DNA of 64,000 nt from Membranipora membranacea (Eukaryota > Bryozoa > Gymnolaemata > Cheilostomatida > Membraniporidae). A program made the translations under genes and the position numbers. The notes under the pieces were generated by a model. That model was not told the origin of the DNA. It saw only the letters and a program-made list of their open reading frames with translations, and ran no database searches. Positions within the stretch are counted from its first letter, which is position 1. Each line of letters opens with the position of its first letter. The stretch lies in assembly GCA_914767715.1 (NCBI GenBank), contig OU612067.1:29610162-29674161 (forward strand). Direction: 5' to 3'. Positions 36,568-48,154 of the stretch are shown here, piece after piece.

Positions 36568-36970
36568 CTAACAAATAGAGTGGAATATTGATATATTTTT
36601 ATATCCTTGACTTAAGATATTAAGTACCGGACACACCGTAAACATCTTTCCGAGATCTCGATTATTCAAAACTCTAGCCAGTTGATCCGTAAGATTATTG
36701 GAGTTGTTCTTGAAACTCATTTCTCTCTAAGTATTGCATTGTTTAACCACGTTGAAAGTCACACGTGGATATCTTACAATGAATTATCTAACAAATAAAA
36801 ATTAGGTTAGCTTCAATGATTTGTCAAGAAAACAAAAAAAATCATTTAAAAATTTAGACATTTAATGTACAGCCGTATGGTGTTAAAACAAATTAACTTC
36901 ATCATTGCATATGAGTAGTATAAAACGCAATAATGGTTGGCATTTTATTTGCCTGTTATCAAGCTATGTC

Positions 36971-38870
36971 ACTTATATATATTCCATGTTTATTCTGGAG
37001 AAGAATAAGTCCTTAGGACTTGTACCCAGAAAACAGAAAAATTGATAAAAATATGGTGTAGAATTAAAAAGACATGTAACTAAAAATCAAGAACAATGAC
37101 AGGTAAAATTACAACGTACACGCAGGCATTAATTAGCAGTAAAACATTACACAAGTTGATACACAATAGCTAGGAAAAGAAAAGTTAGAACAATGTAGCA
37201 GTAGGCTAAAATGAAATGATAAGAACTGACTCATTAATTGAGAAGTTTGAGGACGTGGCTCCGAGTGGCATTTTTGAATGTAGCAAGGGATTGACTCAGC
37301 TTAACATGATTGGGTAATTCGTTAAACTTCTGAGCACCGAAATTAGCTAAAGCAAATCTAAAATTTTCCTTGGATAGTCTAAACCCAGAACTTTTAGCAA
37401 GCCGAGTTTCACTAGATAATTTCTCGGGGAGCAGATTGGTATCAATTATTGGGACTAAACTATTAACAATTTTATAAAACGTCAGCAGATACAAATATTC
37501 GAAACGCGAAGTTAAAACAGGGATGTTGTAGGTCTTTCGAGTATTATCTTTAGAACTGTTATAGTCTATAATTTTCAAACATCTATTCTCAATATTTAAA
37601 ATTTCTTTTTTGACATAGTCGTTTGTGGTAAATAAAACAGGAGAGCTGTATTCCAGATTAGAACGTATAAGTCCAATGTACCAAAGCTTAGCTAATTTAG
37701 GTGTCAGGAATTTTCTATTACGTTGAAAGTTGGTGACTATTGGATAAAGTTTTTGTTTAATTTTACTGGTATGAGATTTAAAATTTAATTTGTTATCAAG
37801 AATCACACCTAAGTACTTAATTTTGTCAGATTGTTTGAAAATGAGATTATTAAATTTAAGTTCCGGAGGTTTGATGTTACGTTTATTAGAAATGGTCATG
37901 ACATCCGTTTTACCGCTGTTTAGAACAAGGCAATTTTCACTGTACCAACTGGATGCTTGATGAATGCTTTTTTCCATAAGTTTTGTGGAAATGTCTGGGT
38001 TTTCCCCACTGGTGACTAGTAGGCAGTCATCAGCATATAGATAACAATTTTTGAGCTCCATCAGATCGTTAATAAACATGATAAACAGGAGTGGTCCAAG
38101 TACAGACCCCTGCGGCACACCAGTTATAACTCGACTGCATTCAGATACACAACCATTAACTTTCATGGCCTGCTCTCGACTTGAAAGATAATTTTTAATT
38201 AAATTTGATGCATTAGAGTGGAAATTGAATTTCGTTAACAGTTTACTGGCAAGGATCTTATGGTTTACGCAATCAAAAGCTTTACGGATATCAAGCGCAG
38301 AAACTGTGACAAATTTTGACTCGTGCTTTGACAGCAGGGAACGAAATTTGTTGACTAGTTGAGTTAAAATTTGATCAGTGGATGTTCCATTTCTGAAACC
38401 AAATTGGCGAGAGGCTATTAGATCATTAATTTCCAGGTAATCACGAATTTGGTAATTTATTATCTTTTCTAGGACTTTACTTAATATTGGCAATAGCGAA
38501 ATTGGTCTATAATTATTTGGCAAACTTTTCTTGCCACTTTTGAAAATTGGAATTATTAAGGCTTTTTTCCACACATCTGGAAACTCTTGACATTTAAGGC
38601 TCAGATTAACAATATGTGTCAATGGATTCAGAATCAAAGGCTCTAGGATTTTATAAATAAAGGCAGGGATCTGATTTAATCCCCCAGTTTTACGTGATTA
38701 CAATGTGTGCAGATATTTAGACACCTCACTCGATGTAATTTCTTGAAAAGCAAATTTTGGAAAACTGAAAGCTTTATCATTATCAAAGCCTGAGTAACTT
38801 TTATTGGACAATAGTTTAGCCTCTTCATTGAGATTGGCACCAATGCTAGAAAAATACTTATGTGTCCAAG
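36971..38870 (-). mobile_element. 5'-truncated LINE with long reverse-transcriptase frame (CR1/Jockey-like)
   Basis: A 467-codon frame (38637-37234) holds most of a reverse transcriptase. Motifs seen: NYRPISLLPILSKVLEK, ALDIRKAFDCVNHKIL, TGVPQGSVLGPLLF, FINDL and the catalytic YADD. It ends with the usual C-terminal FK..T-type region. Upstream the same frame continues to about 38,870 (KYFSSIGANL) but is broken by one TAA at about 38,697; the endonuclease is absent, so the copy is 5'-truncated. The 3' UTR ends near GGAATATATATAA at about 36,975. It is same-strand with the Ig-like gene. Superfamily is inferred from RT wording. Confidence 0.85.
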
Positions 38871-40444
38871 TTTAAATTATAAATATATTTTCCCTCACCA
38901 GTACAACTCAAAACTAGCAAAAGTTTGAGTCCCTGCATCCTAGTTCACTCCCGGCTTCATTACTACTTACAAATACTATTTAATGACACAACAACATTAG
39001 TGAATGTCTATTGTTGGATATTTCATTGAACACTACTTGCAAACAGAATGAAACTATCAGGGTGACATAATTCTTCTGAAGTCTAAAATGTCAGCCACAG
39101 CAATTATTAGCAATTAAAAGCAAATAACTATTAGCAACATCATATACATTTTATATTTTTATTTTATTAAAACAAAACGGTCACCTCCTGAACCATATTA
39201 CAATGTTATAATTTATTAATAGTTGTGATAGTCTGGTGGGAGCTTTTGCAAAATGTAGCTAGAAATGTAACTTCGTTTACCAATTCGGGTGGATTGAGTT
39301 TGACAGTTGACAGAGTTTTTCACGCTGATTGTTATGGTAATATTGCACCGCTAACTATTTTGATTGAGCGATCGATTAGCGTAACTCCATCTCTGTTTTT
39401 CAAGGGAATCAAGAGTTTTGTATAATTTATATGTTATTATAATATTTTGATCAGACGATAAGCTGCATTCCAATCTTCATATGTTCAAGAGGACTCCAGA
39501 GTCTTTTGCAAAGTTTTTATTTTACATTAAAGTTATCGATGGCAAACGCAAACTTCATTATTAGGCCCAAGTAATGAACACCCGATGCATATAAAACCAG
39601 GTAAGCATCAATAATGGAGTTCTTGTTGGAGAGCCCTTAGAGCATGTTTTTCTGGTGTGGTATAGATTGATTCTCCAGTATCTAACTTTGTCGGTCAGCT
39701 TACAGGGTCACACAGTGTTTACACTACCAAAACAAATTGAGATATGAAGTTCTGAGGTGGTACAGAGACTGAGAGGGCTTGGTGCTGACCTGCTATGAGC
39801 TAGTACACTATGTTATGATATCTTCATATGGGTTAAAGAGATTGCTTAGGGTAGCGATATGTGCATAAAGTTGAGTTGGATGGAGTTTACGGATGACTAG
39901 TGATGTTTTTACTATTATGCCATTGCCATCGTAAGACTGTAATTAAGAGGAACAAATTGTAAACAGTGTGCTTTGAAACACCTTGTGATGTAGGAAAAAA
40001 AAACAAAGCACAAAAATGAAGATTTGTAGATCTGTGTGTTTTGATATAGCATAATAATGGTTGGTTTGATCATGAACAAATGTCAACTTGCCTTAAAATA
40101 GCAAACATGATTAACATGAGGATTTAATAAGAAAAATGACATACCTCTTTTCCTCCATTGGTGCACAGATCACTAGTATTATATATAAATTATTAGTTAG
40201 AGAATATTTGAGTAGATTGTTTATACACACTGATATTAATTTAACCTCTCCCTTGGGTTTGAACAAAGCAACTGATTTGCCCTGAAAACTAGTGTGTTCG
40301 CAAAATAATTATCTATTGTTACTCAAAATAGGTTCCTAATATGGATGCATTGCCTATTTGAGCATAAATGATTGAGAGTATAAATGCGCTAGAGTTGCCT
40401 CGCCACGACACCACAGTAGACGCAACACCCCTGTTGAATCCACA
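38871..40444. other. Intergenic or intron-1 DNA, nothing recognised
   Basis: No exon with a signal peptide for the Ig-like gene could be found here. A short frame at 40,152 (-; MEEK, donor GTATGT) has the wrong phase. No repeats stand out. Confidence 0.35.
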
Positions 40445-40567
40445 AACGTCGCAAAACTCAAAACGTCGCAATCTAGCGTTCCACTAACGTCGCAATCCCA
40501 AAAACGTCGCAACGAAGGGTTTTTTAAACGTCGCAAACTCACTAACGTTGCAAATTTTTAAACGTGT
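40445..40567. repeat. 41-bp tandem repeat carrying paired AACGTCGCAA decamers
   Basis: The decamer AACGTCGCAA starts at 40,445, 40,462, 40,486, 40,503 and 40,527, with AACGTTGCAA at 40,544. Spacings alternate 17, 24, 17, 24, 17, so the unit is 41 bp with two decamers. Between decamers the units have diverged, while five of six decamers are identical. This looks like selection on a binding site, or a young repeat with fixed cores. No coding frame explains it. Confidence 0.85.
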
Positions 40568-40648
40568 TATGTAGGAGGGGTCAATGAATAAAGTAAAAAA
40601 ATATCTGCTGTAGCCATAGCCCATTTATTATCCATAGCGATAAATAAA

Positions 40649-40711
40649 TCTAACATGGTCAGCCAGCACCTATATCATAATATGATATAGGTTCTGGCTG
40701 ACCATGTTAGA
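40649..40711. repeat. Near-perfect 30-bp inverted repeat (hairpin)
   Basis: Arms 40,649-40,678 and 40,682-40,711 are complementary except at one position, with a 3-nt loop. It starts TCTAACATGGTCAGCCAG and ends CTGGCTGACCATGTTAGA, followed by a (TA)-rich stretch. It could be a minimal foldback transposon or a hairpin RNA. The tiny loop is unlike a usual microRNA precursor. Confidence 0.9.
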
Positions 40712-41303
40712 TATATATAAATATATTATATATATATATGTGTGTATATTATAAATAAGACAAAATATTCACAGTATTGTCTAGGAACACAGGTTTTTGC
40801 TTCCATTGAGCAAACTGAACAATAAACACGCTCAGGGCTCTCAGGTGGTAATTCATGCATCTGTTTGTTATTATTTCATTCTACAATAACATTATATTTC
40901 ATAAGTTGGATGTAGAGAACATAGTTACGAGTTATCCTCTTTTTCCTTGTGAGGGAACAACTCCCATTAAATTGGGAAATTGTTTACTTATCCACGCATC
41001 ATCTTCCGTTACAATGTGACAGCTCCAGCCTACATGGTATATGATATATAGAAAAGTTTGACTTGACAGCAAACTAACCTAGGTTTGAAACTTCAGCCAC
41101 TGGTGAGTCATTATAAGGGCCCAAACAACCAGATGGGAACGCTGTAAGACTGTATAAAATTCAAATTGTTGGCGACCTATCAAACTTTTTGTGATAATAT
41201 AAATTAAACACCAGTACAGTTTTTTACTCGCAAATTGCAGGTCTCATATAATCTATTTTTAAAATACTACCATCTTACCTGCATATCTAGATAATAATTT
41301 CAT

Positions 41304-42825
41304 ACTTACTTACTTGGTACTTGCCGACGTAATCACCAACTTCAGGTAGGTTTGAAGATTCCGGTAATGTGGCTAGCCATATGTCTGTTAACATTTTCAA
41401 GGTCAAGGTATCCGGGTCAGGGCAAGGAATGGGAGGGCAGGGTTAACCGGGGGAGCAGAGGAGTCTGTCCGTCCTGTTAAGATCATTCCAAATCTTGCTA
41501 GTCGAGATGAAGAAAGTTGCCATGTGAGCTTTAGTTCTATGGTGCTCTACTCTGTATTGCTTGCCATGTCGTCGGCTACTATGCTTGCAGTCTGATAGCG
41601 ATACATAATTCGAGATGCCGGTGTTGATCTCCCCGTAGTGCATCGCCCTGAACATACAGGTGCGCCTTCTCTCTCTCCTCTCAGCCAGTGGTTTCCAATC
41701 CAATTTCTGTAGAAGGGCTGTGGCCGAAGTATGGCTCGTCCGGGGGATGTTAAGGACCGTCCTGGCCGATCTTCTCTGTACCGCTTCTACATCTTTGGAT
41801 AGCGTCTTTGGTAGTGGGTCCCAAGCACAGGATGCGTACTCGAGCATGGGTCTGACCAGTTGCTTGTATGCTCTGGCACGGAGGACAGTAGACTGGGGTG
41901 GAATGGTTCGTCTCACAAATCCAAGAGTGGTTGAGGCTTTGGCTGTGATCTGCGTGATGTGTGAGTGCTATTTTAGGTCACTTTTTAACCTAACACCTAG
42001 GTACTTGATGGAGTGGACTAGAGGTATCTCTTCATCATGGAGGCGATAGGGCATGGTGGTTGCCTTGGATCTCTTATGGCTGAACCGGATAGTCTCACAC
42101 TTAGCAGGGTGGAATTTCATATCCCATTTGGTTTCCCAGTCTTCGAGGGAGAGGTCTCGTTGAAGTTGGTCAGATTTGTCGGTAGTAACTGTGTAGATTA
42201 TAGTGTCATCAGCAAATAGTCTCACTTTAGATCTGACGGCTGATGGCAGGTCGTTGATGTACAGTAGGAACAGCGACGGGCCGACAACCGAGCCTTGAGG
42301 AACCCCAGATGTGACAGGGCACCACTCAGACTTTGTACCTTGTAGGGTTACAGCTTGTGAGCGGTCTCTGAGGAATTCTGCGGTCCACTCAGTTAACTGT
42401 TTGCTGACACCAACAGTTTCTAGCTTTCGAATAAGTTTAGCATGGTTTACTTTATCAAAAGCTTTGCTAAAGTCTAACACACATGCATCCACTTCTTTGC
42501 GGTTGTCCAGTTCTTTAGACACATCTGCAACCAGTTCTACTAATTGTGTTTCACAGCTAAGGTTGCTGCGGAAGCCGTGTTGGGTAGGGCATAGGATGTT
42601 GTTGCCCTCCACAAACTTCATTAGGTGGCTCGTCAGGATGTGTTCTAACATTTTGCTGGCTATGCAGGTTAGGCTGATGGGGCGATAATTCTCTGGCTTG
42701 CATTTGTCGCCCTTTTTGAAAATTTGGGTGACATTGGCCATCTTCCAGTCGTCTGGGATACTGCTGGTTTCCAGAGACTTGTTGTAGATATTTGTCAGAG
42801 GAGCTGATAAAATAACTGCAGAGGA
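41304..42825 (-). mobile_element. 5'-truncated LINE, reverse transcriptase and 3' end (CR1/Jockey-like)
   Basis: Frames 42741-41968 and 41916-41443 are one frame split by a TAG in the SDLK*HSHITQ context, probably a changed tryptophan codon. Motifs: FKKGDKCKPENYRPISLTC, DFSKAFDKVNHAKL, TSGVPQGSVVGPSLF, YINDLP, and catalytic FADD. After the stop near 41,443 comes a short 3' UTR ending in AAGTAAGTAAGT, a microsatellite-like tail typical of CR1/L2-type LINEs. The 5' end stops within the region preceding RT at about 42,825. It differs clearly from the LINE at 36,971-38,870, so it is a separate family. Confidence 0.85.
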
Positions 42826-45800
42826 CAGATGGAGAAGTCAAGTGCTGATTTGATGGAGGTTTCAGCTACTTGTACAAGTTATAACATCATGCATCTTGCG
42901 TTGTCTGCAGTGTGTGTAGTATACAATGGTTACCTGCAGCAGTTATCATAAAAAGTGGATCGGACTGAGTTTATAAAAAACTGAAAACAGTTATAAATCT
43001 TACTAGAAAAGAAACTCTGCTCACAACACAGTCTCTTTCCCATTAAATATAAATTGGACATTCCCTGAAATGTTAATTAACCCTTCTGTAGAACATCTTG
43101 TTCTATTCTTAGATTAAAACAGGTGCCAACAGTCTAGTAATGGAAAATTGTCAAATCTTGGCGAGACAGGACGAGATCAAGACAGCAACAAAATTCAAGA
43201 CGATGAGATGTCAGCTTTTCATCACATACTTTTTGTTTTATTTTTCTTTGCTCTATGTGAACAGCAGCGTATCAAACAACGAATTTCGCAACATACTTGT
43301 ATGTGAGTGACTAATAAAGCAATCAATCAATCAATCTTCTGCCTCAAAATGGGAAAATCTTCCCTCCAGATTTCATTCAATCCGACCAAATCTATTCTTC
43401 AACATTGAAAGAGCAATTCTTCAATTAAATAAGAACGGAGCCCCAAACATAATAAGGTATACTTCAAATTAATTAATATAAATAATCTTTGAACTACTGC
43501 TGCCGATCAGGAAAATGTTTGCTCATTGAATTCTGTATAGCTGATGCCTTGACCTCAGAGTTGTCACTTAAATTGGCACATTATTCACCAAAATTGATTG
43601 CCAGTATTGGGACAAAGTAATCATCAACCAATGAACGGGCTTTATGGAATAACTAAACCGATGGAGGAGTTTGGAAGAAACCCGCCACCCGAGCTGGACA
43701 AATGCGGTGAAAGGTGACCAATGGAATAACTAAACCATTTGATGGTATCATTGTTTCTCAGAATTAACACTAAAACTTGTCACGCTTTTGCTTGGCTCAT
43801 TGTGTTATGCAGTTTGAAAAATACACAGGCAAGAATTACAACTCACCTCCACAAAAGCCGAATGCAATGCATTTCGATCAATCTTCAGTCTTTGATAATC
43901 GAAACAAGATAGTATCAAATCCATCTTCTGTGAGGTGAAGTGAAGGTTAACTCTAGAGAATGGCGACTTAACTGTCCATCCGACGGCTACGTTATGAGAG
44001 CTGGTTACCTCAACAATAGAGGCTAATGGCTGGCTAATGGGTAGCTAAGTGAGAGCTACTATGAATAGTTTACAAGGAGGAGCTTTAGATTATTTTGTAA
44101 TCTTGTAGCTTCTTTTGAGCGAAGAATCATTGCCTCATATTATTTCTACTTAAACAGGGCTAATTAAATTTTAATAAAATAAAACAACAATAAACAATAA
44201 AATTAACCTTGAGGAGAAACCCTAATTGAATTTCTTTAGGCATATTGTGATCTACTGATATATTAAGATTGAAGAATCAAAGTTTTTGTGGGTCTTGTAA
44301 TTTCGGTACTTTAGATTATAGATAATAATTGTCAGCCGCTGTTATCATATTATAGCCCTGATGATTCGATGGTATGTGTTAAAGATAGTAGACTTGGATT
44401 CCAGGAAACCAATGACCCTTCATACATTACATATGGATTGCTTATAACATCCAAATAAAATTCAAAAATATTCATTACATTTTCCATAGGAAATAACATA
44501 CAATTCATTACCATTACATTTGAGATCTAAAGAGAAGTTCAGTTCATTCAAAACATTACTATTCAACCATATATTATGGACTTGACCAACATCATTGATG
44601 ATATTATTTCCTTTCTGTCTCTTTTTTTCTTTTAAAACTTTTTTTTTTCTGGCACTGAGTGCAAAACATTTCGAATGAGATGACTTCGGTTGCCAATAAA
44701 AGTACATGAAATCTCAAGGACACTAGCCAACGCTCATCAATAACAAAGAAATAATTTTCATATTTGTTAAACCAAATAGTGATGGCGTAAAATCATCAAA
44801 TGACAACAGATGTCTTAGGGGAACCATGTTGGGCGTCAGGAATATCTTCAAAATATTTTAAGCCTGTGGTAGCGGGTGAAATAAATTATGAATATAAAAT
44901 CTGATTGCTGAAAAAAAGTTTGCTTCTACAACTATCATGAAGTAAAAAAATAATTGTCTTATCGTTGACAAAATTTCAGGCTTTCCTTGATTTAATTATT
45001 TGTTAATGCCAAGCAAAGAGGGTAGGTGCAATGACTTACAATAATCATGGAGTAATAATTCGAAGTACGATAAATATTTGAAAGGATTGACATCGAAGAT
45101 ACCAGGGACAGAAAACGTCATTCATGTATTTATTTTTATCTTGCGTGTTATCTGTCCATTCAAATTCATTTGGGTGACCGTTCTCCTACCATGTGCACGC
45201 ATTTGTTTGTATAAGGTGTGTTTTTGAATGTCAGCTAGATGTATTGTGAGGGTAAAATGGTGATACTTTGAGTATCGGTAGAGGTGACAATGATTATATA
45301 GCCTTTAAACTCTATTTCACAGTCTCCTAACTGAATGATATGATTTTTGTGTTTTCTTCTATCTATCTATACCTGAAATAATGTAATAGTTTGGGACAAA
45401 CTCACTGTTCTGCAGAGAACTACTAGTACAAATGTGAAGGTTTATAGAGTTGTCTGCCCTCTGTACTTGAATGCTGTGTGAACTCTGACCAATCAGATGG
45501 ATCATAATATCTGAACTTTAACCTGGCACATGGAGCATTTATTGAGTGATTTCAGTAGATATGACTAGATAGTGCAGGACTGGCGACTGGTCTGGTGACT
45601 GGAAGAAAGGACTTAGCAATGTTTTTCTACTATGTCGATGATCAATGTCTAGTACCTGTGAGTATTATCAAAACTACACAGATGCACAATTTAACACACA
45701 TGATATGTTACTGCGGTTTAGGCAACACATTTTTGACACATGTGTTTGTTGTGATCATTATAATAATTTTTTTTATTCTACAACAAGTTAAGTTCTTTGC

Positions 45801-45854
45801 ACCATCAGGCGTAGGGCTGATAGGTTACGTGTTACAATGAACTTGAATACTTCA
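42826..45854. other. Intergenic, one weak candidate exon
   Basis: Apart from the candidate first exon at 43,847-43,924 (-), I see only AT-rich DNA and short frames without domains. Confidence 0.35.
43847..43924 (-). CDS. Candidate first exon, partner exons unknown
   Basis: ATG in the context GAAGATGG opens a 26-codon frame (MDLILSCFDYQRLKIDRN...) that ends in phase 0 at a strong GTGAGT donor. No following phase-0 exon could be found. It cannot be exon 1 of the Ig-like gene, which needs phase 1. Could be chance. Confidence 0.2.
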
Positions 45855-47335
45855 AAGTGGTACTGGTGGTGTGGGTGTTAGGATGGGTCTGGGGTAGAGT
45901 GAGACGGGTTAGGGGAGGCTGCAGTGTTTCCGAAGATTAACTTTGGTACGTTTCTACCAATGAACTAAACCTTAGTTCATTGTTTCTACTGTGTCTCAAA
46001 ACCCGGCTATGCTGCCTTTGCAGCACATAGAACAATGTTGAAATGGCATGACACCATCACGGCAAGTATAATAGGCTATCCAAGATATAATATGCATTCA
46101 TATACATTCTATCTAGGCCATTGTACTAATATTACTTGTCAACTCTGTTATTGGCCACGTGCGGCAGGGGGTCTTGCAATCAGAAGCATTAGAATGCATT
46201 ACTAAAGCAAGATATCACGTATATATCACATCCCTCAAAATGATCACTCACTTGGTCTTTCAATTAGACAATTCGCTCCCAAATCGCTCACTCAGAATGT
46301 ATATAGTTCCATCATTGAGTGAGCGATCTAAAAGCGAGAGCTCTAGCAGGTAGGCCTATCGCTCACTCACGGAGTGAGTTATCATATAGCGATTTTGGCT
46401 GTTTCTAATTGAAAGACCACCCAGGTTACCATCACATTGTCTGATCTGTTTGAGGAATTTGACGTTTTTTGATTTTGTTTGATGCCGGATTAATTTGGCC
46501 ACAATTTACAGGAAATAGACAGACCTCAGGCAAATTAGATTTATATGGTACATACGCCAACTCTTAGGTTAGCATCACATGTTTGTTGAGCTAATTAGTT
46601 CATTGCTTGCTACTCTTTATCAGGAAGTGGTACTGGTGGTGTGGGCTCACGGTTTGGCCTGGGGGTGGAGTGAAGGGGTCAGAGGGGGTTGCAGCGTTTT
46701 AAAGATTTATTGTTGTTGTTGGTCATGATTGGTTGTTCCTACAGTTACCCCTCAGTCCCCAGCTGCCTGTCATTGACCACTTTTTGTCTTTTATTGAATC
46801 ATGTACTGTGGCAGAGTTCATGTTTAAAAGCCCAGCAATCATCGACTATGCTGCCTGCTCTAAAAATTGGACAACGTTGTTGTTACGTTGTGACACTCCT
46901 CTATTAAGTCTATGGTCTCCAACATATACAACGTATTGCTATTGCATTTGATGATACAACATACAGTAGTGCGCATACCACTGCACAAAACACAGGTCTT
47001 CAGCTAGAAACCGTGAGTCAAGCGCTGTTTCCTCCTCCTCAACCTCCTCATGGCCGGACTCTGCAGCATGTATTCACCCCTTTGTATTGTGTTTGTCATT
47101 CATAGGTATATATTCATCTTTATTTACCCTGTATCTATTTGATTCTGTCATTGGCCATATGCGGCAGGTTAGCATCTGCATTGTTTGATCTGTTTTGAGG
47201 ATTTTGATTTTTCTGCAGACTCTCTTGGTATGCCGGTTTAATTTGGCCACAATGGACAAGAGATAAGCAGACTTCTGGCAGATTTGGTCTAATATGGCAA
47301 CTGTATGCTAACTTTGAGAATTAAATGTTGATTGG
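45855..47335. repeat. Tandem duplication, about 0.5-0.75 kb units
   Basis: AAGTGGTACTGGTGGTGTGGG starts related blocks at 45,855 and 46,622. The following stretch around TTGGCCAC/TATGCGGCAGG recurs at 46,151 and 47,151, and the block after it (GATCTGTTT, then AATTTGGCCACAAT) at 46,440-46,540 and 47,188-47,290. The units differ by insertions, including the element at 46,169-46,421. Confidence 0.6.
46169..46421. mobile_element. TIR element inserted in one copy of the tandem duplication
   Basis: The left end GGGTCTTGCAATCAGAA and the complement of the right end (GGTGGTCTTTCAATTAGAA) are terminal inverted repeats. CAGG flanks both sides (46,165-46,168; 46,422-46,425). The paralogous site at about 47,163-47,168 reads GGCAGGTTAGC with a single CAGG: an empty site. 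Inside, CGCTCACTCA-type words recur in both orientations. No transposase frame. Confidence 0.7.
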
Positions 47336-47350
47336 TGTAACAATGAACTT

Positions 47351-47470
47351 AGACCAAGTTTGGGCCATTTGTCTGCATTCGATGTTGCTCCCGATCCACT
47401 GGTCGCTCTGTGCGGCGTGACCAGTGGAAGGGAGCAACTGGAATGCAGGCGATTGGATTAAACTTGATCT
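47351..47470. mobile_element. Foldback MITE, family F copy 2
   Basis: 120 bp with about 40-bp inverted ends: left AGACCAAGTTTGGGCC, right ending AACTTGATCT. GTTGCTCCC and GGGAGCAAC face each other near the centre, with CCACTGGTCG and CGTGACCAGTGG inside them. Best preserved of the family. Confidence 0.7.
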
Positions 47471-48154
47471 ACAAAGAACTACTTCATTCACTCCCGTCCC
47501 TTTGGTGAAACAGATAAAATATTATACACGAAACTCATATGGTAAGTCTCCATGGGTCGATGGTTGGCCGATAGTGTCACAACTTTGTTAAAAAGTAACT
47601 CAATTTGGCCATGCGGTCTGTTTAGTCCACTTTGTCTCCTATGGGTGAGTTTTAGCGGCGACTTGCCATTTATCATCGTGATTGAGACTGCTAAGTCTAC
47701 ATGAGAAGCTCTCATATAATTCAAAAACCAAGTTGTCTCAAATCATATGTAAATATATGATTTCAACACACTACTGCCGTCTAATTATGAAGAGGCGGCT
47801 TGGAACTATGAGCAGAGGGTGCACACATATTTCTCTCCATTGTGTCCTCATGAATATGTAGGCCTAGTAAGCTATGTTATGGGTCAAGGGTTCAGGGTAT
47901 ACATTATCTATCTATAGTAGAATGGGCATCAGATACATTACTGTATAATTATACCATACTATGGATATTGTGGTGCCCATACAAACCACCAACGTGGTTG
48001 TCCAATAACTTATGGGAGTCTTTTGTTTCTATCCCAGAACTTGCTTGTCTCTCTCTGGGATGAATAATAGGCTGGGCTTTGTGTCTGTGTCAGAGTGTTA
48101 TATAACCCTTGTCTCTCATTCATGACTTAATAGCAATTTGTAACTTTTGGTTGT

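Noticed and set aside
40152-40170. Possible first exon (MEEK, donor GTATGT) for the Ig-like gene
   Set aside because: Wrong intron phase (2 instead of 1) and no signal peptide.
41660-42688. Three + strand frames of 60-129 codons
   Set aside because: Antisense shadows of the LINE reverse transcriptase on the minus strand.
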